Assembly: GCA_964389755.1 (NCBI GenBank)
Contig: CAYMEW010000025.1
Coordinates: 1-63,623 of the forward strand
DNA: 63,623 bases
Origin: JBBSUQ01 sp964389755
Lineage (GTDB): Bacteria; Bacteroidota; Bacteroidia; Flavobacteriales_D; Crocinitomicaceae
Reading direction: 5' to 3'
Below are positions 32,320 to 40,722 of the stretch, piece by piece (position 1 is the stretch's first letter; every line of letters starts with the position of its first letter). Under the pieces are notes generated by a model, which was not told where the DNA came from, did not search any database, and saw only the letters and a program-made list of their open reading frames with translations. Made by a program: the position numbers and the translations under genes.

Positions 32320-33027
32320 TTAATTCAGATGTTCTTCAATTTCCGCTTTTTCGAGGTAGCCCATGTGAGACCAGGACTGTTCGCCGTTCCTGTAAACCCG
32401 GATTACCGGCAATCCTTCGATACCCAGTTGCGCACAAAGTTCCGGATTTTCATCTGCATTGATGCGGATCAGTGTCAATTCGTCGGAGCGCTCCCGTGCC
32501 AGTTCATCGAGGAAGGGCTGCATCTTTTTGCAGGGTTGGCACCAGTCTGCGTAAAAATCAACCAGGACGAGCGGTTTGTCTTCGAGCATTTTATGAAAAT
32601 CTGTCAAACTGATTCCGACCGTAGTTTGGGTGTCTTTCGCTTCCTCGAGTCCGGCCTTACGCCAGTTTAGCAAACCGCCCCGCAATTCGTATACTTCCCT
32701 GAATCCCATTTCACGCATTTTAGCTGCGGCTGACGCACTCCGTCCTCCGCTTAGGCAATACACAAAAACCGGGGCGTTCTTATCGAATTGCTGTACATTT
32801 TTACTAAAATCGTTTCCGAGCCAGTTTATATTCACAGCGCGTTCAATAGTTCCTTCATTGAATTCTTCCGGGGTTCGAACATCAATGACCGGGGCATCGG
32901 GTAATTCGGCCATTTTCTGCTGAAACATCTGTGGTTCCAGAACCGTTTTGTTTTCCTGTGCGCGACTGTTGCTGCAGGATACGGTGAATGTAACGAAGAA
33001 GAGACCTGCGAGATATATCCATTTCAT
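32320..33027 (-). CDS. Rhodanese-thioredoxin fusion lipoprotein
   Basis: The 235-residue protein has a lipoprotein signal (lipobox FTVSC, Cys18), a rhodanese domain (about 30-130; active site VYCLSGGRSAS) and a thioredoxin domain (about 135-235; FYADWCQPCKKM). This joins a sulfur carrier or persulfide site to a reducing dithiol in one lipid-anchored periplasmic protein. It is third in a row of rhodanese genes on the minus strand (13-base gap). Confidence 0.92.
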   Translation of the reverse strand: MKWIYLAGLFFVTFTVSCSNSRAQENKTVLEPQMFQQKMAELPDAPVIDVRTPEEFNEGTIERAVNINWLGNDFSKNVQQFDKNAPVFVYCLSGGRSASAAAKMREMGFREVYELRGGLLNWRKAGLEEAKDTQTTVGISLTDFHKMLEDKPLVLVDFYADWCQPCKKMQPFLDELARERSDELTLIRINADENPELCAQLGIEGLPVIRVYRNGEQSWSHMGYLEKAEIEEHLN

Positions 33028-33040
33028 AGTCTAAAGATAG

Positions 33041-33346
33041 TCAGTTATTGATCTTCCGTTGCAGACTGCTCCATCCACCGCCGTTGTGTACATCCGAAAT
33101 ACCTGCCGCTTTGAGCATATTTTTGGCCGAAGCACTCCGCATACCGGAGGCACAACAGGTGATTACGGTTTTGCCGCGTAATTTCGATACGTTCTTTTGA
33201 ATCGAATCGAGTGGAATGTTCACTGAGCCACGTATATGACCGCCGGCGAATTCATTTTTTGTACGCACGTCCACGATGACCGCGCCGTCCTTTACGAGTT
33301 GCGCATAATCCGCTCCCGCACTGAAGAATTTTTTAAATAGTCCCAT
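33041..33346 (-). CDS. Single-domain rhodanese
   Basis: The 101-residue protein has a rhodanese fold: AVIVDVRTKNEFAGGHIRGS, NIPLDSI and the active-site loop ITCCASGMRSASA, where the second Cys is in the catalytic position. The first 12 residues form a short amphipathic helix rather than a clear signal peptide. It lies 4 bases after the upstream rhodanese. Confidence 0.9.
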   Translation of the reverse strand: MGLFKKFFSAGADYAQLVKDGAVIVDVRTKNEFAGGHIRGSVNIPLDSIQKNVSKLRGKTVITCCASGMRSASAKNMLKAAGISDVHNGGGWSSLQRKINN

Positions 33347-33350
33347 TTTT

Positions 33351-33635
33351 TCAGATTGTTTGAGATTTGTAGTAATTCACGTCGAGCCATGATCCGCCAT
33401 TGATGCATTCGATTCCCAGGCTGGCGAGTAATTGCTCCGCCATTCCGCTGCGGTTACCGGATGCACAGCATAAAACAAGCGGTGTTTGCAATGAGCGAAG
33501 TTCTTCCGTTCGCATCTGCAATTCCTGTAGGGGAATATTTACCGATCCGGCTACATGGCCACCCCGGAATTCCTGTGGAGAACGAACGTCTACGACCGTT
33601 CCTCTTCCCTCCCTGATAATTCGTTCCGTATTCAT
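33351..33635 (-). CDS. Single-domain rhodanese
   Basis: The 94-residue protein shows TVVDVRSPQEFRGGHVAGS, NIPLQEL and the active-site loop LCCASGNRSGMA. There is no signal peptide, so it is cytoplasmic. It shares the loop architecture of its downstream neighbour, which suggests local duplication. It is the first of three consecutive rhodanese genes, and the same-strand run continues with small gaps to 30220. Confidence 0.9.
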   Translation of the reverse strand: MNTERIIREGRGTVVDVRSPQEFRGGHVAGSVNIPLQELQMRTEELRSLQTPLVLCCASGNRSGMAEQLLASLGIECINGGSWLDVNYYKSQTI

Positions 33636-33805
33636 TTGATCTGTTTTGATTTTGTTTACCTGTGCTTTTAAATGAACTGAAGCATCGCCTTCCAGGGCGT
33701 ACTTTCATGTTCCATTAGCAACTTACGATACAAAGGTCGGTGAGATGTCTGAATTTTTCGGTTACCCGGGTTACACAACTCACTTAATTTTCTGATTCGA
33801 AGAAA

Positions 33806-34246
33806 TCAAAGGGGGCGAGTGTTAATGGCCCGGCAAACTTCTTCGGGTGAATCCGTACCCAGGCGCACACGCATGTCCGAATTCCGAAAGGTGAGTTCAA
33901 CGGCACTCAAACCGCTGACATTATAAAGCGTTCCATGCCGATAATAACGAATTCCGATCCCGTTCAGGAGATGATTCCGGACGGCTTTACAGGATTCGAT
34001 ATCGCTTCGCAGATAGGTTTTTTGAATCAGCCCTACGCCCATAATGAAGCGGACGTTGTGATCATTGACCACGATCGTCATGCGCCAGCAAAGGGCAGCG
34101 ATTATCAGGGAGACGCCGATGATTAACACTCCCGGCCAGCGTTCTTCCTCCGGACCTTTCGTACAGTACATAACGATCCCGCCGGCCAGTAAAATGGTGC
34201 ATACAATAATTGAGAAAGTTCCTGTTTGTGTAAATCGTTTTTCCAT
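33806..34246 (-). CDS. Small membrane protein, PH-like, unknown function
   Basis: The 146-residue protein has two N-terminal membrane helices (about 10-60) and a beta-rich C-terminal part (IGIRYYRHGTLYNVSG, VELTFRNSDMRVRLG) that looks like a bacterial PH/DUF304-type domain. The start at 34246 overlaps the stop of the upstream gene (TAATG); a longer in-frame start at 34318 lies inside that gene. No function can be given. Confidence 0.7.
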   Translation of the reverse strand: MEKRFTQTGTFSIIVCTILLAGGIVMYCTKGPEEERWPGVLIIGVSLIIAALCWRMTIVVNDHNVRFIMGVGLIQKTYLRSDIESCKAVRNHLLNGIGIRYYRHGTLYNVSGLSAVELTFRNSDMRVRLGTDSPEEVCRAINTRPL

Positions 34247-34875
34247 TATCCTGTTTTTCGGATGCGCCGTTGCCAGCGCACAATGTAAATCGTTCCCATT
34301 ACGGTTGGTAAAATCCATGCTGCCGGGTGAACGATCCCGATTCCCGCCACTATGAACGCCGTTACCGAAGCGATCAGTGCCCCGACCATCTTACTGATGT
34401 GGATTGAGAGCCAGTTGACTCGTCCTTTTGCGCGAAATGTTTTCAGATCTCTGCCTGCAAGTACCAGGCCGATCCCCCCGAAAAATACAAAAAGGAGTTT
34501 TGCACCAAGGATTCCGGACAGTCCGATGCCGATCATTCCCACCGCCAGGATTCCCATGCAGATTGAAATCAACCAGTCCGTGCCGGTGGCTCTGAGTTTG
34601 TTTCCCGCCACAAAACGAATGGCGCGATAGCCGGTTAAGATCAGGTAAAGCGTGAAAACTCCGATCAGGAATAGAAAGGGGTTGATGTGTCCCGGGGAAG
34701 CTGCAATTACCAGTGATAAAACCGAACTGCCGGCCATTGAAACAGCAAAAATTTTACCGGTGGTCCGGTGCAGACGATTTCCTTTACGGGTCAGGATGGC
34801 GAGCATCCCGGTAAATAAGCCGAGCGCTCCCAGCAATGCGTGTATTATAATGATTGTTCGCAGCGTTTGTTCCAT
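34246..34875 (-). CDS. Multi-pass membrane protein, DUF2306-like
   Basis: The 209-residue protein has six to seven hydrophobic segments and an opening resembling DUF2306 proteins (IHALLGALGLFTGMLA, then KGNRLHRTTGKIF). The start at 34875 (MEQTLR) is preferred over an in-frame start at 35004. It is coupled to the downstream PH-like gene by a one-base overlap. No function is known. Confidence 0.72.
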   Translation of the reverse strand: MEQTLRTIIIIHALLGALGLFTGMLAILTRKGNRLHRTTGKIFAVSMAGSSVLSLVIAASPGHINPFLFLIGVFTLYLILTGYRAIRFVAGNKLRATGTDWLISICMGILAVGMIGIGLSGILGAKLLFVFFGGIGLVLAGRDLKTFRAKGRVNWLSIHISKMVGALIASVTAFIVAGIGIVHPAAWILPTVMGTIYIVRWQRRIRKTG

Positions 34876-35102
34876 AATTCGCTTTTGCAGAAACCTGCTT
34901 AAAGATAGGACAAAATCGATCGCGAAAGGCGCTTTGAAACCGTAGTGTGGAATGACTGCCACAATCCCCGGCATAAGTTGCAACACCGGCCATCGCGACT
35001 CCAAAAATTAATCATCTGTAAAACAGATAATTAACTTCAAAATACTTCCCGGAACGATTCCTGCTCTTAGAAAAAGCGTACAACAAACAAAACCTTAATA
35101 TT

Positions 35103-35438
35103 ATGACAACAGGAGGAAAAATAGCAGTAGCAGCACTGACCGGAACGGCAGTGGGACTTTTAACAGGAATTTTGGTAGCACCTGCCAGCGGACGTGAAAC
35201 ACGTAAAGCAATCGGATCCAAGTACCGCGATGTAACCGGGTCAATTGCCGACAAAAAAGACGAACTTGTAGGTCGTTTTCAAAACCTGAAAAACCGCCTT
35301 GCAAATGCCGGAACAGAATTGGCTGGTGAGGTACGCGAAGAGTTAATGAAGGAAATCAGTACACTCGAAAACCGACTGAATTCCGGAATTCCGAAAGCGG
35401 TTAAAGCCGAACTGAACGGAAGCGGTAAGAAAGCATAA
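35103..35438 (+). CDS. YtxH domain protein
   Basis: The 111-residue protein has one N-terminal glycine-rich membrane segment (about 5-27) with the YtxH motif TGILVAPASGRETRK, and then a long amphipathic helix, likely a coiled coil. YtxH proteins are general-stress-associated small membrane proteins. Its own terminator follows at 35463. Confidence 0.88.
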   Translation: MTTGGKIAVAALTGTAVGLLTGILVAPASGRETRKAIGSKYRDVTGSIADKKDELVGRFQNLKNRLANAGTELAGEVREELMKEISTLENRLNSGIPKAVKAELNGSGKKA

Positions 35439-35462
35439 ATTCAGACTTGACTAAAGAATTTT

Positions 35463-35498
35463 AATCCACATACTTTCGGTATGTGGATTTTCTTTTTA
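35463..35498 (+). terminator. Terminator of the YtxH gene
   Basis: AATCCACATAC and GTATGTGGATT form an 11-bp stem around TTTCG, followed by a T-rich tail. Confidence 0.9.
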
Positions 35499-35525
35499 TC
35501 ATGAACTCCCTGATATCAACTCTTC

Positions 35526-36140
35526 CTAATCCGTTTCCTTGAAGTCGGAAAGAGCATTAAAACAGGAAAAGAAAGATGCAAGTAATTTATTGAGCCGGAA
35601 AGCATTCAGCGAGGCGTTTTTGATTCCCAGCGTGCCATAAATGCGTATATCGACCGGTCGAACTTCCTGCTGTGCAAAATCAAAGAAATTGTATAATTCG
35701 CATGTCAGTTCAATGTGCGAGTGATCCACATAGAGGCTGTCCCCTATTTTCGTACGGATCATATTCGTGTCCGTAAAGTTTGCATTGTAGAGTTGCGGAT
35801 TATCGCCCTTTAACGTATTTCCGAGTGCAAAACTCACTTTATAGGCATCCAGGTGCATTCCTCCGCGATAGTAAGTATCCAGTGTAATCGGTCCGCGTAC
35901 GAAGCGGTCATTTTCCTTTCGAACGGCGAAGGAAAAGGTCAATAGACCTTCTGAAAATTCAAGCGTAGTCGAAATCCGGTACAAATCTTCGTGTTTGTCA
36001 TAATATTTGTCTACATGATAATAAGCCGTGCGCTTTTTCAGTTCTTTGAGTTCTTCCCGCGAAAGTTGCGAAAAAACAAGGCCGGTGCTCATCGTTAGCA
36101 GAAAGAGTAAAAGGAGGCGGCGAAAGTCAGGTAAATTCAT
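35526..36140 (-). CDS. Secreted protein of unknown function
   Basis: The 204-residue protein has a Sec signal peptide (RRLLLLFLLTMSTGLVFS) when started at 36140. The mature part alternates beta strands and loops and ends with a helical stretch FRLNKLLASFFSCFNALSDF. I do not recognise it. It lies 53 bases after a lipoprotein gene on the same strand and may be the third gene of the TonB receptor operon. Confidence 0.65.
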   Translation of the reverse strand: MNLPDFRRLLLLFLLTMSTGLVFSQLSREELKELKKRTAYYHVDKYYDKHEDLYRISTTLEFSEGLLTFSFAVRKENDRFVRGPITLDTYYRGGMHLDAYKVSFALGNTLKGDNPQLYNANFTDTNMIRTKIGDSLYVDHSHIELTCELYNFFDFAQQEVRPVDIRIYGTLGIKNASLNAFRLNKLLASFFSCFNALSDFKETD

Positions 36141-36193
36141 ATCGAAGCGATTAAGTTTATTCCAAAAATAAAACATTTATGAACATATAAGCC

Positions 36194-36805
36194 CTACTCA
36201 TCCATTTCGGGGAAAAATACATCGAAGAGGTCTTTTCGCGTTTTCACTTCTGCAAAAAGAGACAGGTTTTCGCTTTTTTTAAGTTCACGAAGGGTTACCT
36301 GCGCCCTGCTTTCCTCTTTCAGCGCGAGATCGCACAAAGCATCTCTTAATTTTAAGCCGCTACGCGCGGAACTTTCTACTTCTTTTAATTCCTGAGCACT
36401 CATCCATTTCTCAAGTTCTTTTCGTTCTTCCGACGGAATCAATTCCTGCTGAGCATTGACTTCTTTTGCTTTTAAATAATAAGTTTCGGCCGCCTGGTAA
36501 CCCGTTCGTTTTTCGACCAGTAATCCGACGTACAGCAAATTCATCGGGTTCTGTTCAAGAAGCGCATCGTTCGTATAATAATGAATCAAGGAGTCCAGGT
36601 AAAGTGAGTCGCCGGTCTCCTGAAATGCTTCCATTAAGAAAAGTGGTCTCTCATTTACGTGTATTTTTTCAAACGACGGATTTTTTTCAGCGGAATCAGC
36701 TGATTTCCCGATCGCACCCTCTGTCGATTCGGTTTCAACGGTTTCGGAGCAGGACAGGAACAGGAACGGCAGGGTGAGCGCTGCTTTAACAAGATTTTTT
36801 TTCAT
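36194..36805 (-). CDS. Lipoprotein of unknown function, TPR-like
   Basis: The 203-residue protein has a lipoprotein signal (lipobox FLFLSC, Cys19) and an acidic spacer, then helices that pair like tetratricopeptide repeats (LLYVGLLVEKRTGYQAAETY). No named family is evident. It follows the TonB receptor gene by 77 bases, so it may be a surface or periplasmic partner of that receptor. Confidence 0.7.
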   Translation of the reverse strand: MKKNLVKAALTLPFLFLSCSETVETESTEGAIGKSADSAEKNPSFEKIHVNERPLFLMEAFQETGDSLYLDSLIHYYTNDALLEQNPMNLLYVGLLVEKRTGYQAAETYYLKAKEVNAQQELIPSEERKELEKWMSAQELKEVESSARSGLKLRDALCDLALKEESRAQVTLRELKKSENLSLFAEVKTRKDLFDVFFPEMDE

Positions 36806-36882
36806 CGGTTTTATTTGTTGACCGGGGGAAGATATTCGTCACTTCGAAAATGAAATTAAACAAAAATCCCGGTTCAGACCGT

Positions 36883-39195
36883 CTACAGTTTATCCATTGC
36901 ACGCTTTTTCTGGGCTTTTACAGCGATACGGATCCCGGCAAATGCCCGAATTCCCTGGTTGGGTGCATACATATACGTCGGATCGAAGGTCAGGGCATAC
37001 GGATTGTCTTCTGTGGCGAGCACCTGCCCGGAGCCGTCGTACTGAACCTGTTTATCAAAGGGATCGGATGTTCGGGCGATTAGAAAAGGACTTTTACGCG
37101 CAGGAGTCCAGTTGAGCAAGTTTTTCACGCCGGTATAGAGTTCTATGTTTCGCAAACGGCGACAGGTCAGCTGGACGTTCTGAATACTCCACCAGGGCGA
37201 ATACGGATCGCGCGGATCAAGTGGTCCGAGCAGCGGGAGTTTCATCGGGCTGTAAAGGTTTCCCGTATAATCGATCGACAATCCGAAGCGCACCAGACGA
37301 TAGCTAATGGCCCAGGTCGCGGTAAAGTTTTCGGTTAACAGTTGCGGAAAGCGTTTCCCTTTTTCGATCATTGAAACCTCCATGAGCGTTGCTCCCACAT
37401 TGAGCGACAGTTTTCCGTCCCATTCGAGATCTGCGTTGGCGTTTATTCCGCGACTTTCGGCGTGCCCCGTGAGGTTCCGGTAAATTATTTTGTCCGCATC
37501 GCTGGTATAATCCGCTGTAATGCGATTGTCAAACCAGGTGTAAAAGGCATTCATTTCCAGTTCGAGCCGCGTCCTTTTAAAGCTGATCTTTCGAAGCCAG
37601 TCGAAGTTGATATTATAAGAGCGTTCCGGCCGCAGTTTTTCCTCGATGACCACTTCCCGCGCCCCGGTAAGTGCCGCATGATCTTCCGTGAACAGGTTCA
37701 CCACCCGGAAACCGGTACCCGCATTCAGGCGAAAAATGCTTTTACCTGCCGGTTTCCAGCGATAAGCAATTCGCGGTGTAAAAACGGCACCGTGAACGGA
37801 ATTGTAGTCGTAGCGGACACCCGCTAATACGGACTGTTTATCCGAAATCTGCCATTCATCCTGCACAAAAAGTCCGGGTAACAGTGTTATCGCAGCCTGA
37901 TCCTGAGGTGCCAGGGAATCCGCTGAAAAAGTAGCCGGTGTATTATCGTTGTACCAGGTATATCGCAGCGCGGTTCCGGTGAGCAATTCGTGTTTTCCCA
38001 ACTTTTTTTCCCAGGAAAGGAGGGTGAACCCGGTTTGTTGTGTCGCGATGAACGAAACCGTTCCGTAACGGCTGTCCTGCGCATGGTAGTTATATGAAAA
38101 TGCGAGGCTGATCTTTTCTTTGACGGGAAGTGCATATCTCCCGATCAACTCCCAACGATTCGTGGAAATGCTTTCGCCGTAAATACTATCGCCGCCGCGA
38201 AAAGATCGATCCCAGTTTACATCTCCGCCCCAGCGATCTTCGTAGAGGTAGCGACTCATGAGCTGAAGTTCGCGTTTATTTTTACCCTGGAAGGTCCACT
38301 TTTGGAACAGTGATACACGATCCTGCAGGCTCACATCCGTGAATCCGTCGCCATTCTTATCCGTAATTCTGTCGAAGTGAAAATAATCGATCGCAGTCAA
38401 CACTTTCGTATGTTTAGCGGGTGATGCACAAAAAGATAAATCCGCGTTCAGTTCATTCCAGCTTGTAAACAGGATATCAGCCGACAGCAAGGGGGCTTTT
38501 TCAGGAGTTTTTGTGATCACATTGATCAGTCCGCCTACCGCTTCACTTCCATACAGTGAAGAAGCAGGTCCGCGCACAATTTCCACACGCTCGATAAGTC
38601 CGGCCGGAATACCGGAAAGTCCGTAAACCGACGACAGCGAACTTACGATGGGCATCCCGTCAATTAAAACAAGCGTATACGGTCCTTCGAGCCCGTTGAT
38701 ATGAATATCGCCCGTATTGCAAATATTGCAGTTCAGTTGCGGACGAACGCCGTTTACCGTTTGCAATGCATCGAATACGGAAGGAGACGGGTTTTTCCTG
38801 AAAAATGCCGGTGTGTAGACTTCTACCGGAACCGGGCTTTCATCTCGCCGCACTTCACGAAGCGTACCGCTTACCACCACTTCCCCGAGTTCCTGTACAG
38901 GCTTGAGTTGTAAATGCATCACCTTCTGTTCATCCGTTTGAAAAGTCACGCGATCACGCAAAGTTTCATAACCGTATGCGGAAACCGTTAGCACATAAGT
39001 ATCTGCCGGAATCGGTGCGATTGTAAAAATCCCGCAGGAATCGGTCAGTGCGCCCAACTGTGTTCCTTCCAGGTAAACGCGTACAAATGGCAGTACCTGT
39101 CCCTGGTCATCGCTTACAGAGCCCCGGAGACTTTGTGCCGATATAGCGGTAGTACTGATCAGAAAGGAATAAATGAGAAAATGTCGCAAACACAT
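36883..39195 (-). CDS. TonB-dependent receptor, probably for a metal or metal complex
   Basis: The 770-residue outer-membrane receptor has a signal peptide (ends AISA), a carboxypeptidase-regulatory-like domain (about 22-100), a plug (about 115-230) with HINGLEGPYTLVLIDGMPI and VEIVRGPASSLYGSEAVGG, and a 22-strand barrel. The plug carries CNIC (Cys156, Cys159), a candidate metal ligand pair. It is divergent from a DtxR/MntR-type regulator with operator-like palindromes between them. The substrate is inferred only (Mn, Fe or a related chelate). Confidence 0.88.
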   Translation of the reverse strand: MCLRHFLIYSFLISTTAISAQSLRGSVSDDQGQVLPFVRVYLEGTQLGALTDSCGIFTIAPIPADTYVLTVSAYGYETLRDRVTFQTDEQKVMHLQLKPVQELGEVVVSGTLREVRRDESPVPVEVYTPAFFRKNPSPSVFDALQTVNGVRPQLNCNICNTGDIHINGLEGPYTLVLIDGMPIVSSLSSVYGLSGIPAGLIERVEIVRGPASSLYGSEAVGGLINVITKTPEKAPLLSADILFTSWNELNADLSFCASPAKHTKVLTAIDYFHFDRITDKNGDGFTDVSLQDRVSLFQKWTFQGKNKRELQLMSRYLYEDRWGGDVNWDRSFRGGDSIYGESISTNRWELIGRYALPVKEKISLAFSYNYHAQDSRYGTVSFIATQQTGFTLLSWEKKLGKHELLTGTALRYTWYNDNTPATFSADSLAPQDQAAITLLPGLFVQDEWQISDKQSVLAGVRYDYNSVHGAVFTPRIAYRWKPAGKSIFRLNAGTGFRVVNLFTEDHAALTGAREVVIEEKLRPERSYNINFDWLRKISFKRTRLELEMNAFYTWFDNRITADYTSDADKIIYRNLTGHAESRGINANADLEWDGKLSLNVGATLMEVSMIEKGKRFPQLLTENFTATWAISYRLVRFGLSIDYTGNLYSPMKLPLLGPLDPRDPYSPWWSIQNVQLTCRRLRNIELYTGVKNLLNWTPARKSPFLIARTSDPFDKQVQYDGSGQVLATEDNPYALTFDPTYMYAPNQGIRAFAGIRIAVKAQKKRAMDKL

Positions 39196-39203
39196 AATTT
39201 ATT

Positions 39204-39241
39204 TTTAGAAATGCTAAATTATAAAAGTTAGATTAATCTAA
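39204..39241. promoter_or_regulatory. Two operator-like palindromes between TonB receptor and DtxR/MntR gene
   Basis: TTAGATTAATCTAA (39228-39241) is a perfect palindrome, and TTTAG-N5-CTAAA (39204-39218) is a second inverted repeat. Both resemble DtxR/MntR-family boxes of the TTAGGTTAACCTAA class. They lie just upstream of the regulator's -33 element and within the receptor's promoter region, so one site could serve both genes. Confidence 0.65.
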
Positions 39242-39244
39242 AAA

Positions 39245-39273
39245 TTGAAATGACCTATTTTTCCCTATTTTTG
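39245..39273 (+). promoter_or_regulatory. Promoter of the DtxR/MntR gene
   Basis: TTG (39245-39247), an 18-base spacer and TATTTTTG (39266-39273) fit the Bacteroidota sigma-A promoter. The -7 element ends 4 bases before the ATG, so the transcript would be almost leaderless. Confidence 0.7.
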
Positions 39274-39277
39274 GCGC

Positions 39278-39997
39278 ATGCTTTCGTATACCGAAGAAAA
39301 TTACCTCAAGGCGCTCTTACACCTGGCTATTGCAAATCCTGCCGGGGTGGGAACGAACGACCTTGCGGGCGTACTGGAGGTCAAACCGGCCACGGTGAGT
39401 GATATGCTTCGGAAATTGCGCGAAAAAAAATTAATTCATTATAAAAAGTACGGGAAAATCACCCTGACCGAAACGGGTAAATTGTGTGCAAGTGACATTG
39501 TTCGAAAGCACCGTTTATGGGAAACATTTCTCCATGAAAAGCTTGATTTTGGCTGGGAAGAGGTGCACGAACTGGCCGAGCAGCTGGAGCACATTCAATC
39601 CGATTTACTGATCGACAAACTGGACCGCTACCTGGGACATCCCCAATTTGATCCGCATGGCGACCCGATTCCTTCTCCAAACGGATCGCTTCGTGACCCT
39701 TTCCGGAAATCACTGGCTGACGTTCAGGCAGGCATACCCTGCCGGGTAGCGGCAGTTCGGGACAATTCAAACGATTTCCTGAATTATGTCAACCAGGTCG
39801 GACTTCGGCTAAACGATTCCGTACTGATCGAATCGCGCAATGCCTACGATCGGCTTATAACGCTCGTTCATGCCGGTGACAAACGCACAACAGTCGGAGA
39901 AAAATTCGCCGGGAACGTGTTGGTTGTCTGCGCCGATTGTCCGGGCGGAAAAGCTTGTCCCGCCAGTGAATGTGACCTGTTAAAAAAGCATTCCTAA
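39278..39997 (+). CDS. DtxR/MntR-type metal-dependent regulator with cysteine tail
   Basis: The 239-residue protein has an N-terminal winged helix-turn-helix (about 1-65; VKPATVSDMLRKL), the metal-binding and dimerisation domain with ELAEQLEH (E-x-x-E-H pattern of MntR), and a C-terminal FeoA/SH3-like domain (about 150-215). It ends in an extra 20-residue segment with four cysteines, Cys218, Cys221, Cys227 and Cys232 (CADCPGGKACPASEC), not part of standard MntR or DtxR. It presumably represses the divergent TonB receptor when metal is sufficient. Confidence 0.88.
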   Translation: MLSYTEENYLKALLHLAIANPAGVGTNDLAGVLEVKPATVSDMLRKLREKKLIHYKKYGKITLTETGKLCASDIVRKHRLWETFLHEKLDFGWEEVHELAEQLEHIQSDLLIDKLDRYLGHPQFDPHGDPIPSPNGSLRDPFRKSLADVQAGIPCRVAAVRDNSNDFLNYVNQVGLRLNDSVLIESRNAYDRLITLVHAGDKRTTVGEKFAGNVLVVCADCPGGKACPASECDLLKKHS

Positions 39998-40053
39998 GCA
40001 CGAAAAACGATTGCCAATGCCCTTTCATTCCGGCTCAGGATCACGAAAAACCG

Positions 40054-40061
40054 TAGATTTG
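40054..40061 (+). promoter_or_regulatory. -7 element TAGATTTG of the hexapeptide transferase gene
   Basis: A perfect TAnnTTTG lying 16 bases before the ATG at 40078. No clear -33 element. Confidence 0.5.
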
Positions 40062-40077
40062 TATTAAAATCGGTACT

Positions 40078-40677
40078 ATGGCAATTTACGAATTCAACGG
40101 GTTTCGTCCTATCATCCATGAAAGCGCCTTCATTCATCCTCAGGCAGCTGTAACGGGAAACGTGCGCATCGGGAAGAATGTATATATCGGGCCCGGGGCT
40201 GCAATTCGCGGTGACTGGGGCGAGATCATCATTGAAGACGGCTGCAACGTTCAGGAGAACTGTACAGTGCACATGTTCCCGGGAACGACCGTTCATTTAC
40301 ACGAAGGTGCGCACATCGGTCATGGTGCGATTGTTCACGGTGCCACGATCGGCGCAAACTCACTGATCGGCATGAATGCGGTTTTGATGGACGACGTACA
40401 GATCGGTGAAGAATGCATAGTCGGTGCACTTGCTTTTGTACCCGCTGCGACCAATATACCGCGCAGAAGTATTGTGGTGGGTAACCCGGCAAAGATCGTG
40501 AAAGAGGTTTCGGATGACATGATCGCCTGGAAAACCAAAGGAACACGGCTTTACCAGCAATTACCGGCTGACTGTTATGCCAGTCTGCGCCCCTGCGAAC
40601 CGCTTCGGGAGGCAGAAGCGAACAGGCCCGAGCAGGAAAAACTCTATGAAACCTGGGAAAAGATCAAAAATTCATGA
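40078..40677 (+). CDS. Hexapeptide-repeat protein, PaaY / gamma carbonic anhydrase-like
   Basis: The 199-residue protein is a left-handed beta-helix with repeats such as VRIGKNVYIGPGAAIRGD and HIGHGAIVHGATIGANSLIG. Histidines in TVHMFPG, AHIGHG and IVHGA match the metal-ligand pattern of gamma carbonic anhydrases and PaaY thioesterases. The C-terminal extension (YETWEKIKNS) is PaaY-like. No phenylacetate genes are in the window, so pathway membership is unproven. Confidence 0.88.
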   Translation: MAIYEFNGFRPIIHESAFIHPQAAVTGNVRIGKNVYIGPGAAIRGDWGEIIIEDGCNVQENCTVHMFPGTTVHLHEGAHIGHGAIVHGATIGANSLIGMNAVLMDDVQIGEECIVGALAFVPAATNIPRRSIVVGNPAKIVKEVSDDMIAWKTKGTRLYQQLPADCYASLRPCEPLREAEANRPEQEKLYETWEKIKNS

Positions 40678-40705
40678 TCCCGGTAAACCGCGACTGAAAG
40701 ACTGT

Positions 40706-40722
40706 GTCTCAGATAGTGAGAC
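40706..40722. terminator. Small hairpin between convergent genes
   Basis: GTCTCA-gatag-TGAGAC is a perfect 6-bp stem overlapping the stop codon of the minus-strand gene. There is no T-run, so termination is only possible. Confidence 0.35.
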
